Part shown: positions 59,242 through 64,000 of the stretch, piece after piece | How the letters are laid out: each line of letters starts with the position of its first letter | Numbering within the stretch: position 1 is the first letter of the stretch | Assembly: GCA_038363925.1 (NCBI GenBank) | Contig: JAQQWL010000007.1 | Location: 1,054,001 to 1,118,000 of the forward strand | Source: Apiospora phragmitis | Taxonomy: Eukaryota; Ascomycota; Sordariomycetes; Amphisphaeriales; Apiosporaceae | Direction of reading: 5' to 3' | DNA: 64,000 bases | Translations under genes and position numbers: made by a program | The notes under the pieces: model-generated | Seen by the model: only the letters and a program-made list of their open reading frames with translations | Database searches by the model: none | Told to the model about the DNA's origin: nothing

Positions 59242-60042
59242 ATGGCGTCAACAGCCGAGAAGACGCAGCAACCGGCCGAGCTGCCTACGCCGGACCCATC
59301 GCAGCACATTGCCTCGCCCGAGCCGGCTCATGCCCATCCGACCAGTGGCCCCGCCCCGTACGAGACGCAACAGACAAAGGGACAGCAGCACCAGCCCCAG
59401 ATCCAACCGGATAGCAGCGCCATGCCTACCACATATGCGACGCCGCTGAGCGGCCTGGGCACCATGCCCGCCATAATCGACTGCCCGTTTTGCCATCAGC
59501 GCAGCAAGACACGGATTGAGGAGCACAGCTCCAGCATGACAATGTAGGTTCTCACCTTAGAAATGACACGAATAAAGGAGAGAAGAGGCGTGATGGGCTA
59601 ACATGTATGCGTCTCGCAGTATAACGGGTATTGGCATTGGTTGTCTTTGCATCTGTTTGGCTTGTCTTCCTTGTAAGTCACACCGAGCACAGCTCACATA
59701 CATACCCCATCGCAAAGTCTAATATGATTTCTTCTCCCAAAAGGTATGCTCGGATGGTTCCAAGACATCGATCACTACTGCATGAACTGCAACCAGCGCG
59801 TCGCTTTTGTTGCCGACGGGCGTCCTGCGCAAGTCATCGCTCCTGCGAACAACGTCCCTCAACAATACCAAATGGGTGCCCAACCCCAATACGGCCAACA
59901 ACAACCACAACAGCCACAACAGCCACAACAACCACAGGAGCACTACCAGCAGCAGCAGCAGTCCCAACCGCAACAGCAGCAACCGGAGCACTTACCTCAA
60001 CAACAAGTCCAAGCCAACGCACCACCGCAATATGAGAAGTAA
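59242..60042 (+). CDS. LITAF-domain membrane-associated protein with Gln/Pro-rich tail
   Basis: Exons are 59242-59543, 59620-59672 (53 nt) and 59744-60042, giving 217 residues; all phases agree. The LITAF domain is a zinc ribbon split by a membrane-inserting helix: CPFCHQRSKT (first knuckle), then the Cys/Ile/Leu-rich segment GIGIGCLCICLACLPCMLG, then HYCMNCNQRVAF (second knuckle). In animals such proteins sit on endosomal and lysosomal membranes. The N terminus is Pro/Thr/Gln-rich. The C-terminal 70 residues are a Gln/Pro-rich tract with many CAA/CAG and CAACCA repeats, likely length-variable and disordered. The hydrophobic segment is entirely in exon 2 and the start of exon 3, so a missed splice removes the domain. 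Confidence 0.88.
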
Positions 60043-60862
60043 CCTAGTGAAGGAGTTGGTTGGGCAGGTTGAGATGATTGATCATGAATACATCGAAGTG
60101 GGATTTATTGGACGATTGATGGTAACACATGCAGGGAGTATTGCTAGCTTGTATTCTTTTTCTTTTCAGTCGCCTATACCCTAAAGTTGCCTGTACACTT
60201 GAGGTGCAACAATATCAATTGATTTTCTCTCAAAGTATGAAGTAATGTGTGTTTGCTGAAAACTGCCAGGGGATGCCAGGCAGCAGTAACAGGGGTCAGA
60301 GTACCTAAGCAGAAGACCGACCGACACGCCTTGCAGCTAGGGATTTCGGGCTGTGTATCCGCCATGATCTGGTAAAAGTCCGAGCACTAGCACTACGAAC
60401 CTCCGCTACTGACAATTGCGCATTCATCCCAAAATATTAGTGGTGGGTTTTCAACCCCAACTGAACTGAATAATACCCGAATGCTAAAACAGACGTCTTC
60501 AAGATTGCCCAATGTCTGTCCAGTTCAGGAATACCCCTCAATTGGTTATGCAGGTTTGTTAGGATAAGTACGTCAACGACGTGAACATAATCGCGGGGTG
60601 CGGCCTCAGTTGCCGGAGTGCCAGTGCCTGAGCAGCATCGGATAGGTTTAATGATAAACATGTGTTGCGTTGCCAATGCAGACTTGAAGCAGGCAACCTT
60701 TGTAGCTGTTACAAATACATATATGTCTTTCAGTCTCCAACAGCTAGCTCATTGTTTGTAGTTTCGTTCTTTCCATCCTTCGCACATGGTGATCAGTTTG
60801 GCCCTCATCGCAGCAAAGACAGCACAGACTAGCACCACAACCACCAACAAGCTTCATCAGAT
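60043..60862. other. Spacer
   Basis: Intergenic between the LITAF gene and the aldo/keto reductase; no gene supported. Confidence 0.5.
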
Positions 60863-62338
60863 ATGGCGTCCAACGTACCAGTGGGTCTCCGCAACTCCGT
60901 CGCCAATACCAAATGTGACTACCGTCAGCTTGGTAAAAGTGGCCTCCGAGTGTCGGTGCCCATCTTTGGTTGCATGAGCATTGGCGATAAGAACGCCCAG
61001 TCGTGGGCTATTGGGGAAGACGAGGTAAGCATTTCATGGATGGGGAACTGAGCTGGAACTGACATCCGGCTCTTAGCCGCGCTATGCAATTCCACCCGCT
61101 ACACTCTTGGCTTCATTGAACTAGTGTTATGGGGGGGCCTCCCATTATATCGTCTTATACTCGCAATGGCATATCACTAACATCGACGACAGGCGTTGCC
61201 ACTGCTCAAGGCCGCGTACGACCGTGGCGTCAACACATGGGACACGGCCAATGTCTGACTCGCAGGGTGCGAGCGAGATCATTGTCGGCAAGGCCATCAA
61301 GCAATACAACATCCCGCGCGAGAAGGTTGTCATCATGACCAAATGCTTCTGGGGCGTGGGTGAGGAACCCGAAGTCCGACACGTCCTGAGCCGCGAGGAC
61401 TTCGAGAAGTCCAAGGACTACGTTAACCAGTATCACCTCTCGCGTACTGCCATCTTCAACCAGGTGAACGCCTCGCTCAAGCGCCTCGACACGGACTACA
61501 TCGACCTCCTCCAGATCCACCGATTCGACTACAACACCCCGCTCGAGGAGACCATGAAAGCGCTTCATGATCTGGTGGAGTCTGGCAAGGTCCGGTACCT
61601 GGGGGCTTCCTCGATGTATGGTGTCAACTTTGCCCGGCTGCAATTCGTTGCTGAGAAAAACGGCTGTAAGTTTTTATCAGCAAGTTCTGCACCCTCATTC
61701 CGTCGCTGGTGTTAGTGGTGGTGCGCGGTGCCTGGCGTGGCTCCACTGCCCTCCTTTGAACGGCTTCTGCAACGGCCAGTAGCGTTCGGGCAACGGGCTG
61801 GACTCCATTCTCGCACCTCAACAGTGAATTTTGCGGCATTTCGTTTGGGGGAGTTCTTACTGATTCTTCTGCTTATGACTTCCGTTTAGGGACCAAGTTC
61901 GTTTCGATGCAAAATCACTACAACCTGCTTTACCGAGAAGAGGAACGAGAAATGAATCGATTCTGCAACGATACCGGCGTCGGCCTCATCCCCTGGGCGC
62001 CTCTTTGTAGAGGACATCTTGCCCGCCCGCCCAGCAACTTCGGGAGCACCGATCGTAGTAAGATGGAGAAGGATGCATCGCCGGGTTCGCATGGGACAGT
62101 CGAGCCCGACCTCACCATCATCAGCCGAGTGCAGGAGATTGCCAAGAAGCGGGATTGGACCATGAGCAACGTCGCGCTCGCGTGGATCAACAAGCGGGTG
62201 TCGAGTCCCATCATCGGCTTCTCGAACATAGCCAGAATCGACGAGGCGCTGGAGGCCCGGGGCAAGACTCTGAGCGACGAGGAAGAACGATACCTCGAGG
62301 AGCTCTATCAGCCCAAGCCGATTTCTGGACACACCTAA
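60863..62338 (+). CDS. Aldo/keto reductase (one frameshift at the catalytic Tyr)
   Basis: This is a NADPH-dependent aldo/keto reductase of about 360 residues, of the fungal alcohol-dehydrogenase-like (YakC/Aad) branch. Exons are 60863-61024, 61193-61665 and 61890-62338. It opens with [20 protein letters not shown]. Tetrad members are Asp in TWDTANV (about 71), Lys in VIMTK (about 104) and His in LLQIHRFD; Tyr (about 76) should follow ANV. There the text reads GTCTGACTCG, giving TGA; removing the G at 61257 gives VYSQGASE and restores both Tyr and frame, with exactly 361 codons. The rest ([62 protein letters not shown]) is intact. The substrate is unknown. Confidence 0.88.
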
Positions 62339-62747
62339 GTTGAGTGCCATTGAAAGGCGGTAAAAGGATGGAACAACAGTGCCTTGTGGATATATCAGGC
62401 GCGTGGGCTATGTCAGCAATTAGGTGGATATTGCAGATAGGGAAGGGCCGTGCGTGGCAGGATTTTAGTGCCTTTAGTTCCTCATGATGGGCGGGGGCTT
62501 CTATGCCTACTTAGTCTCTAGTACGTCCTCCTCGACCCTGTCTTGCCTGTGCCGTTTGGCTTCACATGGGTTATTGGGGGGCGGTCGCCCCTTCCTCGAT
62601 ACAGGCACAATTGAGAAAAGCAGACTGCAATGCAATTATGCGCAAGATTGATTTTAAACCAAACCCGCTCAATTACACGTGGAGGAGGGCAACCAGCTAC
62701 CTCTACATGCACTGATTTGATCTGTCCCTCCGCCACGCCTGCCTGTC
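62339..62747. other. Spacer
   Basis: About 410 nt between two same-strand genes; no gene seen. Confidence 0.5.
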
Positions 62748-64000
62748 ATGTCAGCAACGCCGCGTCCCGGCCCTTCATCGCGCGAATGGGCTCAACATCG
62801 TGAGGTTATCTCGCGCCTGTACTGGGAGGAAGATAAGACCCTCAAGCAAGTGGTGGACTACATGCGCACCCACCATGGGTTCGTAGCATCGTACGTAAGC
62901 ACCGCACTCTCGCTTGCAGCACTTGGCAAAGACCCGAGGGATCGGGTTAGATGTTATCTGACACGTAATTTTGGCGTCGTTTAGGGAACGCATGTATAAG
63001 CTGAGGCTGAAGAATTGGGGTTTGATCAAGAACCTCAAGGCCGAGGAGGCCGACAGGCTCTTAGACAATGTTTACAGTGGAACTGCCATTGCAGCGCCTA
63101 CAATTCGAGGTCGTGCTATTGGCTCCAAGCATTTCAAGGGACGCCTGAACCGGGCAGCGAAAGCCGCCAAATCAATTTCTCAGTCGCCACCCTCATCTAC
63201 AGAGACAGATGCGGATTCGACTTCCCTGGAACTTGTGTTTGCACATGGCTCAACATCTCCAATAACTGACATCATCGACGCCCCAGCTATCTTCAGCTCT
63301 CCCGAGACCTGTCTGAGAGTGGTGTGGCAGTTCTCTCACATGCAGTTCTCCAACGGTCAATGGGACCTGTCAGGCAAGGCCTACGACTTCCAGGCCGACC
63401 AGACTTGTATGTGCTGGGTCAATACGAACACGGCCGCGGAAATGCTGATGAAGGACCGCCTGTCCCCGTCAAATTGGCAATTGCTGCGTGAGGCATTCGA
63501 CCAACACGATGTTGCCCTCATCAAGCCGGACATCAGCATGGTATGGGCCACCTACCACAACGTCTTGAAGCTTTCGCGGATCGGTAAAGATCTTGGCAGA
63601 GTCTTTCTGCGGTGGATGACTGGGTTGTCTCAGATCCGGCTTGGACCCTTACATCCGCTTACGGTGCTTTTTGCTACCTTGCAGAAGATGGAGTTCGACG
63701 AACTACGGTTGGCTGCCGATGCCATTCTCAGGGCTCAGTTCGATGTGGTTTCCAAGCACCATCGCCCCGGTAATGTCTATCAAAGCTCGCAACGTATGCA
63801 CGCGGTTCGGAAGCTGTACGAGCAACGCGCCTTGTCATTCCCCAGCCTGCAACAAGCATTCACGTCGTGCATAGACGAAATGCGCGACTACCACGAAGAC
63901 ACCGATGACCTGGGATGGGCGTCCTGGGCTTCTATCTTACTCTCACATCTGCTCATACATGAAGGCAGACACGGCGAAGCTCGCGCAGTCCTCATTGCCC
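62748..64000 (+). CDS. Clr5-domain protein, truncated by the window edge
   Basis: Exon 1 is 62748-62890; the intron is 62891-62984 (GTACGT...TTTAG); exon 2 is open to base 64000 without a stop. The N terminus holds the Clr5 domain, a fungal helical domain: EWAQHREVISRLYWEEDKTL, VVDYMRTHHGF and, across the intron, SERMYKLRLKNWGLIKN. A basic Ser-rich stretch follows, then a long helical region (about residue 170 onward, including WDLSGKAYDFQADQT and LGWASWASILLSHLLIHEG) whose repeat-like spacing suggests a TPR-type fold continuing past the edge. Clr5 proteins are generally taken as nuclear or regulatory, but function is largely unknown. Confidence 0.85.

Overview
The window is genomic DNA of a filamentous ascomycete (Pezizomycotina, most likely a Sordariomycete). 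This rests on the gene families present (highly reducing PKS, Clr5-domain protein, DUF7708 protein, DUF7025-AAA protein, But2-domain secreted protein) and on 50-80 nt introns with GTAAGT-like donors and CTRAC-type branch points. Genes are monocistronic, lie on both strands and are separated by 0.3-2.5 kb spacers. No rRNA, confident tRNA, CRISPR or intact transposon was seen.

Layout. 0-25 kb: a Baeyer-Villiger-type monooxygenase convergent with a Rieske protein; a hexokinase; Mediator subunit MED22; the tRNA pseudouridine synthase PUS1, divergent from a metal-dependent amidohydrolase; a DUF7708 protein divergent from a DUF7025/AAA+ ATPase; two conserved or orphan hypotheticals; and a BAHD/trichothecene-type acyltransferase. 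27.8-40.3 kb: a candidate secondary-metabolite locus with one highly reducing polyketide synthase (KS-AT-DH-cMT-ER-KR-ACP), a decayed O-methyltransferase and an MFS sugar-type transporter; the acyltransferase at 24-25 kb may belong to it. 41-64 kb: a RING protein, a SUMO-like protein lacking a C-terminal diglycine, a stretch of gene relics (44.2-45.2 kb), RIO1 kinase, an F-box protein, a GH20 hexosaminidase, a But2-domain secreted protein, an RBR (RING-IBR-RING) protein with a 7-nt microexon, a broken coiled-coil ORF, a LITAF-domain protein with a Gln/Pro-rich tail, an aldo/keto reductase, and a Clr5-domain protein cut by the right edge.

A recurring observation shapes the annotation. Many otherwise well-conserved genes, including RIO1, which is essential in yeast, need a single-base correction, usually a base missing from a short G or C run. 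After correction most models divide exactly by three. This looks like residual sequencing/assembly error rather than mass pseudogenisation, so those genes are called as CDS with the break noted. The O-methyltransferase, the FAD-oxidase tail and the rhodopsin-like fragments look truly decayed.

No clearly new system was found. The most unusual items are the divergent DUF7708 / DUF7025-AAA pair (with a broken DUF7025 copy 4 kb away), the SUMO-like protein without a diglycine, and the reducing PKS locus with a dead methyltransferase.
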